DNA of 64,000 bases, taken from contig NZ_MPPL01000001.1 in assembly GCF_001911425.1 (NCBI RefSeq), positions 3,305,283 to 3,369,282 on the forward strand, written 5' to 3'. Below, piece by piece: positions 9,316 to 16,772 of this stretch (its first letter is position 1; the number at the start of each line of letters is the position of its first letter). The notes beneath the pieces were generated by a model that saw only the letters and a list, made by a program, of their open reading frames with translations, was not told the origin of the DNA and did no database searches. The DNA comes from Mucilaginibacter polytrichastri (lineage in GTDB: Bacteria > Bacteroidota > Bacteroidia > Sphingobacteriales > Sphingobacteriaceae). Made by a program: the position numbers and the translations under genes.

Positions 9316-10434
9316 GTGCGCAATACAAAACGCTATCTTCTTTTATTATTATTCTGCATTTCCATCAGTTCACTTCATGCACAAATAGCCAATAACTGGT
9401 TTAGCTATTATAATGCTCAAAAGGAATCTATAGGCTATAAGGATGCAAACGGAAAGATCAAGATCCCTGCACATTTTAATGGCCTTACCCATACATCCAC
9501 ATTCCGAAATATTATTGCCGTAGATGATGCAGACACGCACACCTCCTACTACCTGTTAAAGAATGGGCAAAATGTGGCTAAAGACAGTTTGTATGTATGG
9601 GACTTTACATACGACTGCGAGCAGGAAGGCACCATCAGATTTAGAGACCCAGTTACAGACAGGGTTGGATTTTTAGATAAAAATGGCAAGGTGAATATTA
9701 GGGCTGTTTACAATGATGCAAGGCCGTTTTATAATGGATTGGCGTTGGTGATCCATGACGGGAAACGTATTTGTGCCGATGGGACACCATACAAAGCTGA
9801 ATTTTGCGAACACTGGAGTTGGGATGGGATAACCGCACTAATCAACAAAAAAGGTGAAATAGTAGCCGACAGCATTAATATAATGAACACGGCAAACTTA
9901 AACTGGTATTCTGGCAAAGTTGCCGATGGCCCTGCCGATACAACTTTGTATACCTCGTTTAAGGCTAAAAATAATAAGTATTACACGTTTATCAATTACC
10001 AAAAAGAATTTGAAAACTGGTTTTACCAGCACTTCCTTTCCGGTTTGCAAAGCAACTCTTTACCATCTTACTGCTTTGACGAACTTACCGTTGAAGGGTT
10101 GTGGAAGCAAACACTTAGGAAGCATTACAGCAAAGATATTTTTATAAAAAAGTATAGTGCATTGCTGCTGTTAAAGTTGGCCGCTGTTAAAAAACGCCAA
10201 CTTGAAACAAGTATCGTTAGTGAAGAATTGAACACGCTAATTTATAATAGCAGGCTTTTTAAAACTTACCATACAGATTGTGGCGCCCCCAACACGGCGA
10301 AGTTCCCATCGTTTGATGTAATAACCAGCCATTACACTAACAGCCACCAGCTAAATTACCAGGAGCACTACTCGTTTTTAAGAACAACTGATGGGTACAA
10401 ACTTATAGCTGTGGCATTGAAATCTATAAAATAA
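9316..10434 (+). CDS. Secreted WG-repeat-like protein
   Basis: A GTG start at 9316 gives a signal peptide (RYLLLLLFCISISSLHAQ). The N-terminal half carries at least three repeats of the WG/KWG type: SIGYKDANGKIKIPAHFNG, VGFLDKNGKVNIRAVYND and ALINKKGEIVADS. In these, an aromatic residue plus a D/N-x-x-G-K turn precedes a short strand ending I-x-x-x-Y/F. The C-terminal half (about residues 200-372) is helical and not recognised. WG-repeat proteins are usually surface or periplasmic and mediate binding. It is divergent from the zinc-ribbon genes and convergent with the next gene (4 bp gap). Confidence 0.75.
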   Translation: MRNTKRYLLLLLFCISISSLHAQIANNWFSYYNAQKESIGYKDANGKIKIPAHFNGLTHTSTFRNIIAVDDADTHTSYYLLKNGQNVAKDSLYVWDFTYDCEQEGTIRFRDPVTDRVGFLDKNGKVNIRAVYNDARPFYNGLALVIHDGKRICADGTPYKAEFCEHWSWDGITALINKKGEIVADSINIMNTANLNWYSGKVADGPADTTLYTSFKAKNNKYYTFINYQKEFENWFYQHFLSGLQSNSLPSYCFDELTVEGLWKQTLRKHYSKDIFIKKYSALLLLKLAAVKKRQLETSIVSEELNTLIYNSRLFKTYHTDCGAPNTAKFPSFDVITSHYTNSHQLNYQEHYSFLRTTDGYKLIAVALKSIK

Positions 10435-10438
10435 CTCA

Positions 10439-11056
10439 TTACATAGTTTCCAGCACATATTTATTCCACAGCTTCCCGGCATATACTTTAAAACTAAGCG
10501 GTGCCTTTTTAAACTCATCGCTGGTAATTACACCGCCATCGTGCTGAATAGCATTGCCAACCTTTATCATGCTGATACCTCTCATCGCATATTTGGTAGC
10601 CCCTTCGTGCATAATAATTTTAAAGTCACTTGGGCTTATATCTCCGCGGCAACTTAACCGGTAGGCAACCCATACTTCAGCTTTTCCATTCTTATCCAGG
10701 TCTGTAATGGTTAAGGAGCCAGGTATAAAGTTAGCTACCATATCTAAGCTACAATCGGTAACCATATCGTGCAGTTGCCATAATAGCACAGGTGCTCCTA
10801 CTTCTCTTAGCTGATACACGTAACCATAAAGATGGGCCTGTTTAAATTCATCATCTCCTTTTTGCGGCTGTATACCAGTTTGTGTAATTATGGCTAAGTA
10901 GCTGCCCGTATTATCCTGATATTTGACAGACTGCACTGATTTACCTTGGAAGCTTATATTTTTTGGCAAGTTTGCATTGGCCACCGGTTGCATTTTTATT
11001 TGGCCATAAACCCAAGAGTTGATAAATAGTAGTGTAAAAGAAAGAATAGTACGCAT
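10439..11056 (-). CDS. Secreted protein resembling the M949_RS01915 family
   Basis: This 205-aa protein has a signal peptide (MRTILSFTLLFINSWVYGQ). The central block (LTITDLDKNGKAEVWVAYRL followed by CRGDISPSDFKIIMHEG and KYAMRG) contains an FG-GAP-like D-x-D-x-N-G-x-x-E calcium-loop pattern. It also resembles proteins that databases label M949_RS01915 family surface polysaccharide biosynthesis protein. That label is itself weakly supported, so only an exported, possibly Ca-binding protein is asserted. It forms a run of small secreted-protein genes on the minus strand with those at 11087, 11681, 12916 and 13634. Confidence 0.7.
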   Translation of the reverse strand: MRTILSFTLLFINSWVYGQIKMQPVANANLPKNISFQGKSVQSVKYQDNTGSYLAIITQTGIQPQKGDDEFKQAHLYGYVYQLREVGAPVLLWQLHDMVTDCSLDMVANFIPGSLTITDLDKNGKAEVWVAYRLSCRGDISPSDFKIIMHEGATKYAMRGISMIKVGNAIQHDGGVITSDEFKKAPLSFKVYAGKLWNKYVLETM

Positions 11057-11086
11057 GTTTCAATAAATTAATTAACTGACAATGTT

Positions 11087-11581
11087 TTAGTGCATACAAC
11101 CTAACCAAATGAAAGTACGTTTGGCATAAGCATCCGGATATACTTTATTGATGATTGCTAATTGAGCCTTCATAGAAGCAGATTTAACATTTGTGATCGC
11201 TGCCATCACTATGTAATATCCTTTTGCAAACCCTTTATAAGCGTTAGAATATTCTACCGAAATATAACTATCATTAAATGCGTTGCCATCCCCTCGCGCC
11301 GGGTAGCAAGGGTAACCTATTTCGTCACAGTCGGCCTTGCTCATGGTTAAGCCAAGCTCCTTGTTTGGGCTTAACTTACGTAGATCGAGTTTTTTATGTA
11401 AACGGCTTGCCGCTTGTTGAGCAGTGGTCAAAGCTATTTTGTAATCCTTAGTACTTCGCAAAATTATAATGTCTTTAGGCACTTCGGTGTTAAAATTATC
11501 CTGTGCTTGTACGGCCAAAACATTTATAACCAACGCAAAAACGCACCCGATTAAGCATCGGTATAATCTTTTAAAATTCAT
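11087..11581 (-). CDS. Small secreted protein, possibly SPOR-like fold
   Basis: This 164-aa protein has a signal region of about 26 residues ending VQAQ. The mature part shows a beta-alpha-beta-type alternation: a strand (DIIILRSTKDY), a helix with paired Ala/Lys (KIALTTAQQAASRLHKK), a Cys pair (CDEIGYPC), a strand (GYYIVMAAITN) and a helix (ASMKAQLAIINKVY). This is reminiscent of SPOR-type peptidoglycan-binding domains, but the match is too weak for a family call. It is preceded by the 11681 gene and followed by the 10439 gene on the same strand, with small gaps. Confidence 0.65.
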   Translation of the reverse strand: MNFKRLYRCLIGCVFALVINVLAVQAQDNFNTEVPKDIIILRSTKDYKIALTTAQQAASRLHKKLDLRKLSPNKELGLTMSKADCDEIGYPCYPARGDGNAFNDSYISVEYSNAYKGFAKGYYIVMAAITNVKSASMKAQLAIINKVYPDAYAKRTFIWLGCMH

Positions 11582-11680
11582 ATACAGTACTGTTTTTTTG
11601 TCATCAATAATTTACTTAATACTTGCTTTTAATATGCTTAACTGCCTCGCAAATTAATTCGCATTTGTTAGCAGCGCTGT

Positions 11681-12265
11681 TTACTTATAAATATCGAACT
11701 TTTCAAAAGGCACCTTTCCAAAATCTTTCACAGTTTTAACCTGGGTTTTTACCTCTTCGTGTGATATGGCATGAAAATGCTCTCCTCCATCCTTGTATAA
11801 AAACCAGGCCTTTTCTGCAGGGGCATATTTAAATGTAATGATGCGGGTCCAACGCCAGCCACTGCCGCCATAGTGCTCTACAGAAAAATAGCCATTTTTT
11901 ATGGTAATCCCGGTAAATGGGTCGCCCATCTGCCCGCCGCAGTCTACACAATACACCGCGTTATCGCTGTAGGCAGCTAGTTTATATGTATTATTTGCCT
12001 GCCCGATTAACACCAGTAAAGGTCTTTTTTCGGGATGATCGATCACATCTGAGGTTTTTTCTTCGCCTTTTTTATACAACACCATAACGGCGTCAGGATA
12101 AGCATCTTTGTTAAGATCGCCTTTGGTTAGGTCGAGTACATTATAGCCTTTTAAAATAAACTGCTTCATATTAACCGGAACAGATACCTCTATTTTGGGC
12201 TCTTGTGCCATAATATGTGTACTAATCCCCGTTAGCAGTATGATAAAGTAGTGATATAAACGCAT
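11681..12265 (-). CDS. Small secreted protein with FG-GAP-like loop
   Basis: This 194-aa protein has a signal peptide (MRLYHYFIILLTGISTHIMAQ). Near residue 45 it has DLTKGDLNKDAYPDAVMVLY, an EF/FG-GAP-like calcium loop. A Cys pair (CVDCGG) follows, then strand-rich sequence with aromatic residues (YFSVEHYGGSGWRWTRIITFKY). The pattern is often seen in uncharacterised Bacteroidota exported proteins. No catalytic function is assigned. Upstream of it lies the repeat region at 12481-13094. Confidence 0.7.
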   Translation of the reverse strand: MRLYHYFIILLTGISTHIMAQEPKIEVSVPVNMKQFILKGYNVLDLTKGDLNKDAYPDAVMVLYKKGEEKTSDVIDHPEKRPLLVLIGQANNTYKLAAYSDNAVYCVDCGGQMGDPFTGITIKNGYFSVEHYGGSGWRWTRIITFKYAPAEKAWFLYKDGGEHFHAISHEEVKTQVKTVKDFGKVPFEKFDIYK

Positions 12266-12347
12266 ACTGAAGTTTAATAAAATTATATTAATACACTCCT
12301 TAAACAGCTAAAACAACAAATGTTTGCTGTTTGGATTGATTATTAAT

Positions 12348-12476
12348 ATGTATTTTGATGTGCCGAATAAAAATGGCAAGCAAGATTTGTTTACGGTGAG
12401 CTCGTTAAGAAAGAGTGCCGACATTGATCGCTTTATTAAAGAGCTTTATCAGATAATGGAAATGCGCATCGTGTAG
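12348..12476 (+). other. Short ORF, possible gene remnant
   Basis: A 42-codon reading frame (MYFDVPNKNGKQ ... ELYQIMEMRIV) runs on the plus strand just before the tandem repeats; the frame is open back to 12312. Its C-terminal half looks like a natural amphipathic helix, so it may be the tail of a decayed gene cut by the events that produced the adjacent repeats. No family was recognised, and it may be chance. Confidence 0.25.
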
Positions 12477-12480
12477 TTGA

Positions 12481-13094
12481 TTAATGAAGTTGGAGCAGAT
12501 GTAATGGCTATATAGGCCCGTAACTAAAAGTGAGATTCACTAAATAGCCATGATCTACAATTTGGCTTATATGATCGACGGTGAGGTACTGCGGTCGGGG
12601 CCCCCAAAGTCTATCTCGTCATTTAATTTGAGCTGGTTTTGGGTACCTGCCTGCCCTGCCTTAATCCGGCCGGCTAACTTAATTAATGAAGTTGAAGCAG
12701 ATGTAATGGCTATATAGGCCCGTAACTAAAAGTGAGATTCACTAAATAGCCATGATCTACTATTTGGCTTATATGATCGACGGTGAGGGACTGCCGTGGG
12801 TCGGGGCCCCCAAAGTCTATCTCGTCATTTAATTTGAGCTGGTTTCGGGTACCTGCCTGCCCTGCCTTAATCCGGCCGGCTAAGTTAATTAATGAAGTTG
12901 AAGCAGATGTAATGGCTATATAGGCCCGTAACTAAAAGTGAGATTCACTAAATAGCCATGATCTACAATTTGGCTTATATGATCGACGGTGAGGTACTGC
13001 CGTGGGTCGGGGCCCCCAAAGTCTATCTCGTCATTTAATTTGAGCTGGTTTTGGGTACCTGCCTGCCCTGCCTTAATCCGGCCGGCTAACTTAT
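12481..13094. repeat. Three degenerate tandem copies of a lipoprotein gene 3' end
   Basis: Three head-to-tail copies start at 12481, 12683 and 12889, giving unit lengths of 202, 206 and about 206 bp. Each begins TTAATGAAGTTG and ends GGCCGGCTAA. The third copy covers the last about 59 codons and 27 bp of 3' flank of the intact lipoprotein gene on the minus strand. The first two are downstream gene fragments. Copies differ by point changes. Copy 1 lacks 4 bp (ACTGCGGTCGGGG against ACTGCCGTGGGTCGGGG), which shifts the frame. The divergence argues against a simple assembly artefact. Confidence 0.95.
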
Positions 13095-13587
13095 TTAACC
13101 CCTTGTTGATCTCTAATGGTGTATTAAGCCCGCTATTTAATTCTCGCATTAGTGTTAAGGCGGCTGTATACCAGTAATTGATATCGGTAGTATCTGCGGC
13201 AAAGCGGGAAGTTTCTATCTCAACATTCAGAATATAATACTCGCAGCCAGATTGTTTGATGGTAACTTTATCACCTTGCGGTAAGGTGAGTGTTTCTATC
13301 CCGGTAATACCGTCAGCCTGTAATGCAAAATGCGCACCCGGGAAAATTGATTTTTTTACTACCGGCCCAGCCGCGCCACGAGGGCAATCTATAGGTTTCA
13401 TCGTATCTGCAGAAGCCAGAATGGGTGCTGCCACAGCGGTTGTAGTATCAACCTTTATCTCTTTATTATATTTAACCTTAACTGGTTTTTTTTCGTGTGT
13501 ATTACATCCAGTCAAAAATGCAAAGGCCACCAGGCTTATCAATGTATAGCATTTTTTCACTTTAGCAAAATATTTTAATAGGCTCAT
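12916..13587 (-). CDS. Putative lipoprotein whose 3' end is tandemly repeated
   Basis: This 223-aa protein has a signal peptide with lipobox LTGC near residue 28. The mature part contains a beta-rich region around VVKKSIFPGAHFALQADGITGIETLTLPQGDKVTIKQSGCEYYILNVEIET. An Asp-rich helix and then LNDEIDFGGPDPRQYLTVDHISQIVDHGYLVNLTFSYGPI follow at the C-terminus. That C-terminal block is the part that recurs, degenerated, twice downstream. Only this copy is attached to a start codon and signal, so it is the functional gene. The function is unknown. Confidence 0.75.
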   Translation of the reverse strand: MSLLKYFAKVKKCYTLISLVAFAFLTGCNTHEKKPVKVKYNKEIKVDTTTAVAAPILASADTMKPIDCPRGAAGPVVKKSIFPGAHFALQADGITGIETLTLPQGDKVTIKQSGCEYYILNVEIETSRFAADTTDINYWYTAALTLMRELNSGLNTPLEINKGLNKLAGRIKAGQAGTQNQLKLNDEIDFGGPDPRQYLTVDHISQIVDHGYLVNLTFSYGPI

Positions 13588-13633
13588 AAGTAGGTTCAGC
13601 TATTAACTGGATGGGGTTTGTTCGTGATCGTAA

Positions 13634-14107
13634 TTAAAAGAAAATATCTATATAGTCTGTGCTAATGCCATCGCAGTTTAGCATCTGTTGCAATCGCCAG
13701 TATTTTCGCTTACCGGATGCGTTGAAAACGGAAGGGCCATTACTTTCACAGGGCTTCCCATTGTTAATGTAAGATACTCTTGATACAATCTTCCCATTAA
13801 AATAGAGCTGACTGCCGGCTACCTCAAAACTACCCTTTATGGTTACGTAATCGTTTTTACGCTTATCCCTTTGTTCTCCTTCAATGCTATATTTCCCTCG
13901 TCCGAGCGGTTTAATCATTACAGCCCCTGCATTTGCCTTATTAAAGCTAATCCACTGAATAGAGAAAGAGTGTGAACCCATTCGGATTGGATTTTTCTGT
14001 GAAAATGCCGGCGCAGCAGTAAACCCAATCATTAATATTAAGGCGACTTCGGTAATTATGGTAGATTTTATAAACATCCTTCGTAAAACACTAACTTTTC
14101 TTTTCAT
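13634..14107 (-). CDS. Small secreted protein
   Basis: This 157-aa protein has a long signal region (MKRKVSVLRRMFIKSTIITEVALILMIGFTAAPAFSQ). A Met further in (RRMFIKS) is an alternative start. The mature domain is beta-rich with two Cys (KPCESNG and MLNCDGIS), suggesting a disulfide-stabilised exported domain. It is followed 46 bp later by the lipoprotein gene on the same strand. Function unknown. Confidence 0.65.
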   Translation of the reverse strand: MKRKVSVLRRMFIKSTIITEVALILMIGFTAAPAFSQKNPIRMGSHSFSIQWISFNKANAGAVMIKPLGRGKYSIEGEQRDKRKNDYVTIKGSFEVAGSQLYFNGKIVSRVSYINNGKPCESNGPSVFNASGKRKYWRLQQMLNCDGISTDYIDIFF

Positions 14108-14233
14108 GTTTCATTTTAATAAGTTTACTTTGAAAGTAAAGAAATACAAAAATCAAGACTTTATACGCAGTCCAACTATAACTAATAATTAACTTTTATA
14201 GTGCATGGTGCATTTATCAATTGCTGAAGATGA

Positions 14234-14743
14234 TTGAAGAAAAACAACATTTCAACAAGTAAAATTGAAAGTAGCACCAAAGAAAACGGCAGTACCTGGT
14301 TATCAATCAGCATTGCTGCTTATTTTCTGTATGCACTGTTCCTGCTCATTGAATGCCTGGATTTTTCGGCACTCCTCCATTCCCCAGAGCCTGGTTATCA
14401 TGCCACTTATGACATGAATAGCGTAATTTTTTATGTGCTTGATCTAATTATATGTGTTACTCTCGGTTTGGTATTAACAGTTCTCTATTTTGCGCCCGGT
14501 AAAAAACCTAATACGGTAGTGCTCGCAGTACTTTTGATAACGCTGCTACGTGGCTGCTTAATTTATTATTTGTATATGTTTAAAGAAGGTAGCTATCAAA
14601 TTACCCCGTTTATTTATAAAGAAGCAAATGGCTTTAGTGTTTTTGTAAGGACTACCTTGCTCCCCTTGCAGATACTGGCAGGGATAGGTTGCATTTGGAG
14701 CTGGGTAAGAATAGCAAGTAAACAGCCATTATTAGATAACTAG
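14234..14743 (+). CDS. Four-TM membrane protein
   Basis: The proposed TTG start at 14234 gives MKKNNISTSK. The only nearby ATG (14230) is in another frame and stops quickly. Four hydrophobic segments (about residues 22-42, 63-88, 95-118 and 135-160) separated by short loops indicate an integral inner-membrane protein of 169 aa. It resembles small DUF-type membrane proteins of Bacteroidota without a recognisable active site. It is divergent from the 13634 gene and convergent with the PHP gene. Confidence 0.65.
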   Translation: MKKNNISTSKIESSTKENGSTWLSISIAAYFLYALFLLIECLDFSALLHSPEPGYHATYDMNSVIFYVLDLIICVTLGLVLTVLYFAPGKKPNTVVLAVLLITLLRGCLIYYLYMFKEGSYQITPFIYKEANGFSVFVRTTLLPLQILAGIGCIWSWVRIASKQPLLDN

Positions 14744-14849
14744 TACTTCGTTATCCGCTCGCGTACAAGCTTACAGATAAATGTTACTAAAAATTATGTT
14801 ATTGGTATCTTATGGTAATGCTTATTCTAAAATTTGCAAAAGAAAATTT

Positions 14850-14873
14850 ATCTTATTCCTCTTTTAATAAGAT
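14850..14873. terminator. Possible bidirectional weak terminator
   Basis: An 8-bp perfect inverted repeat (ATCTTATT, 8-nt loop, AATAAGAT) lies between two convergent genes, the membrane protein and the last gene of PUL1. It is flanked by A/T-rich DNA, with AAATTTTC on the minus-strand side. The stem is AT-only apart from one G-C pair, so it would be weak. Confidence 0.35.
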
Positions 14874-14913
14874 TATAAAAATAACTGAAATAGACTTTTA
14901 AATGTTTCTCGCT

Positions 14914-16146
14914 TTAAAAATTAGGATCGAAATTAAAATAGATCGGATTAGATAGTCCAACCATATTACCGCTTAGACCAGCCGATTCTGGCACCTGGGG
15001 ATAAGCCGTAGGGGGCCCTTCTACAGTAACACGATAGTAGGTACGACCAACAGTTGCCGGTGCGTCTGTAAATTCTACCATGGGCGTTTTACCATTCATT
15101 TGTATGGTGCTGTAGGGGTTGCCATTTTTAACTACGCTGATGGTATAAGCTGCACCTGGAATAATACTTTTCCCCGTTAATTGAATACGAAACTTTACAG
15201 GTTTACCGGTCGATTTTACATTATCGCCCATCATCATATCCATCTTACCATCCTGATCAAGATCTGCATAAAACTCAACACGAGGGGCATAAGGATTTGA
15301 TGTTACGCAAACCCGGCCATTGGTTAACGCATCAATAACAGCCTGCGTGGTGCGTGCGGTAGCAAACACCCAGGTTGTTGGCGTGCCTACATAGTTAGCT
15401 TTTCTCTGATAGGTATTTTTTGTAGCCAGATCAGGCGAATCCGGTTCTCCATGATGTGCATCGCTTCCGCCTCTACCAGTTAATTTACGCCCCGATGAAA
15501 GCATATCGTCCCAAATCATAATCGCATTGGCGTTTTTTGGCCAGATTGCAGAGTTCCAAACCTCAATAGAGTTGACCATATCGTACGAATAGCCGAAATG
15601 ATCTTTCCCGCTCGGATGATTGGCCGATAAATGGATACCCAATTGTTTCTTCACTTCTCCTACCACCACGTCACGCTGGTCGCGAACGTCATACAGCCGC
15701 TGATGATCGTACGGTGTGGCAGAAAATGCGTTACCATGGCCACGCGTTGTTGTCCATTCCGCAGCATACAGCAGCAAAACAGAGTCAGACTTAAACTCCG
15801 GATCGGCCCAGGTGTTATGCGCTACATCGCCATTAACATGGTTATCATGGTCTGTAATAGCTACATAATCTATCCCAACAGATTTAGAGAAATTGATGAT
15901 TTTTGAAATGGAATTATTTGATGATTCCTTACTATGCCGCGAGTGCACATGCAGCTCGCCCTTTAACCATACACCTTTACTAAGGCTGGCAATGGGAGGC
16001 AGCGGCCCAGATATAGTTGGCTCCCATGGACTAACGTGAGCCTCTTGTGCCAATGCACTGCCGGCAATACAAGCGGTAAATAATAATAATGCAGTACGGA
16101 GAATTACAATACGCAATGCTTGTGTTTTATTACTTCTGGTTGTCAT
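14914..16146 (-). CDS. Secreted PHP-domain metallohydrolase (CehA/McbA-like)
   Basis: This 410-aa protein has a signal peptide ending SALAQ (about residue 34). It shows PHP motifs: HVH at residues 66-68, a DHDNH cluster at 99-103, NHPSG near 205 and SDAHH near 245. These are the His/Asp ligands of the two- or three-metal PHP site. PHP proteins of the CehA/McbA type hydrolyse phosphoesters or related bonds. It is exported, so it acts in the periplasm or outside. It is the last gene of PUL1, and its start codon is inside a stem with the upstream gap (see 16144-16182). A phosphodiesterase or phosphatase step on a substrate released by the PI-PLC-like enzyme would fit the context (inference). Confidence 0.85.
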   Translation of the reverse strand: MTTRSNKTQALRIVILRTALLLFTACIAGSALAQEAHVSPWEPTISGPLPPIASLSKGVWLKGELHVHSRHSKESSNNSISKIINFSKSVGIDYVAITDHDNHVNGDVAHNTWADPEFKSDSVLLLYAAEWTTTRGHGNAFSATPYDHQRLYDVRDQRDVVVGEVKKQLGIHLSANHPSGKDHFGYSYDMVNSIEVWNSAIWPKNANAIMIWDDMLSSGRKLTGRGGSDAHHGEPDSPDLATKNTYQRKANYVGTPTTWVFATARTTQAVIDALTNGRVCVTSNPYAPRVEFYADLDQDGKMDMMMGDNVKSTGKPVKFRIQLTGKSIIPGAAYTISVVKNGNPYSTIQMNGKTPMVEFTDAPATVGRTYYRVTVEGPPTAYPQVPESAGLSGNMVGLSNPIYFNFDPNF

Positions 16147-16182
16147 TCTAATTAAAGCTTAAATGTTTGAAGAATTAGAATG
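16144..16182 (-). promoter_or_regulatory. Start-codon-sequestering inverted repeat
   Basis: A perfect 10-bp inverted repeat (CATTCTAATT at 16144-16153 and AATTAGAATG at 16173-16182) brackets a 19-nt loop. In the minus-strand mRNA the downstream arm contains the ATG of the PHP gene. The upstream arm lies 2 nt past the stop codon of the preceding gene (ends 16185). A ribosome ending there would melt the stem, so it could couple translation. This is a structural prediction from the sequence only. Confidence 0.5.
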
Positions 16183-16184
16183 AG

Positions 16185-16748
16185 TTAGGGTTGAGTGATG
16201 GCGTTGAGCTTCATGTTGATACCTAAAGGATTAGCCTTGCTTTGGCAGATAATAGGAAAATCTGGATTGTTGAGTATCCAAAATTCCGTGGTCTCATTTT
16301 GGGCTGTAACATGCAGCACATCCAACGGCTGATTGTCAATCATTACCATAGTCGAATCTGACTGTAACTCATAAACCGTATTATCATACGTAAATTGGTG
16401 TTTGGCAACCAGTTCCTTAAAAGCGCTACGCGAAATCATACAAAAAGTTTGACTGGCCCCGAGTTTAACTTTCTTAAAAGCTTCGGGCTGTGCAAAGCTT
16501 AAACTAGTACCGTTATTAAGCCCCGAAGCGGAGACAATGTAGGTGCCGGCTGCCAAACCACGAATGTTCCAACCCAAAAGTAATGAATCTGCGATATGGT
16601 TTAGCGTAATTTGAAAAGGTGAGGTTTGCCCGTGCAGGTAAAACGTGTATTTAAAAACAGTGCCCTCTTTAATTACCGGCGTTAACTTTTGTGCCGATGT
16701 GCCTAAGCCCAGCATCAGCAATAGTATAATGTAACTTACTTTTTTCAT
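16185..16748 (-). CDS. Small secreted protein of PUL1
   Basis: This 187-aa protein has signal peptide MKKVSYIILLLMLGLGTSAQ. The mature sequence is beta-rich (TLNHIADSLLLGWNIRGL, FKYTFYLHGQTSPFQITL), with a terminal motif FWILNNPDFPIICQ resembling small Bacteroidota exported domains. It lies 24 bp downstream of the GH92 gene and just before the PHP gene, so it is part of PUL1. Its role (substrate binding or accessory) is unknown. Confidence 0.7.
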   Translation of the reverse strand: MKKVSYIILLLMLGLGTSAQKLTPVIKEGTVFKYTFYLHGQTSPFQITLNHIADSLLLGWNIRGLAAGTYIVSASGLNNGTSLSFAQPEAFKKVKLGASQTFCMISRSAFKELVAKHQFTYDNTVYELQSDSTMVMIDNQPLDVLHVTAQNETTEFWILNNPDFPIICQSKANPLGINMKLNAITQP

Positions 16749-16772
16749 TTTATAATGTGTTATGCCGGTTGA

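Noticed and set aside
14124..14140. Palindrome TTTACTTTGAAAGTAAA between divergent genes as an operator
   Set aside because: Only 8-bp arms of AT-rich sequence; it may be chance. It also contains only an imperfect -7 element (one N too few).
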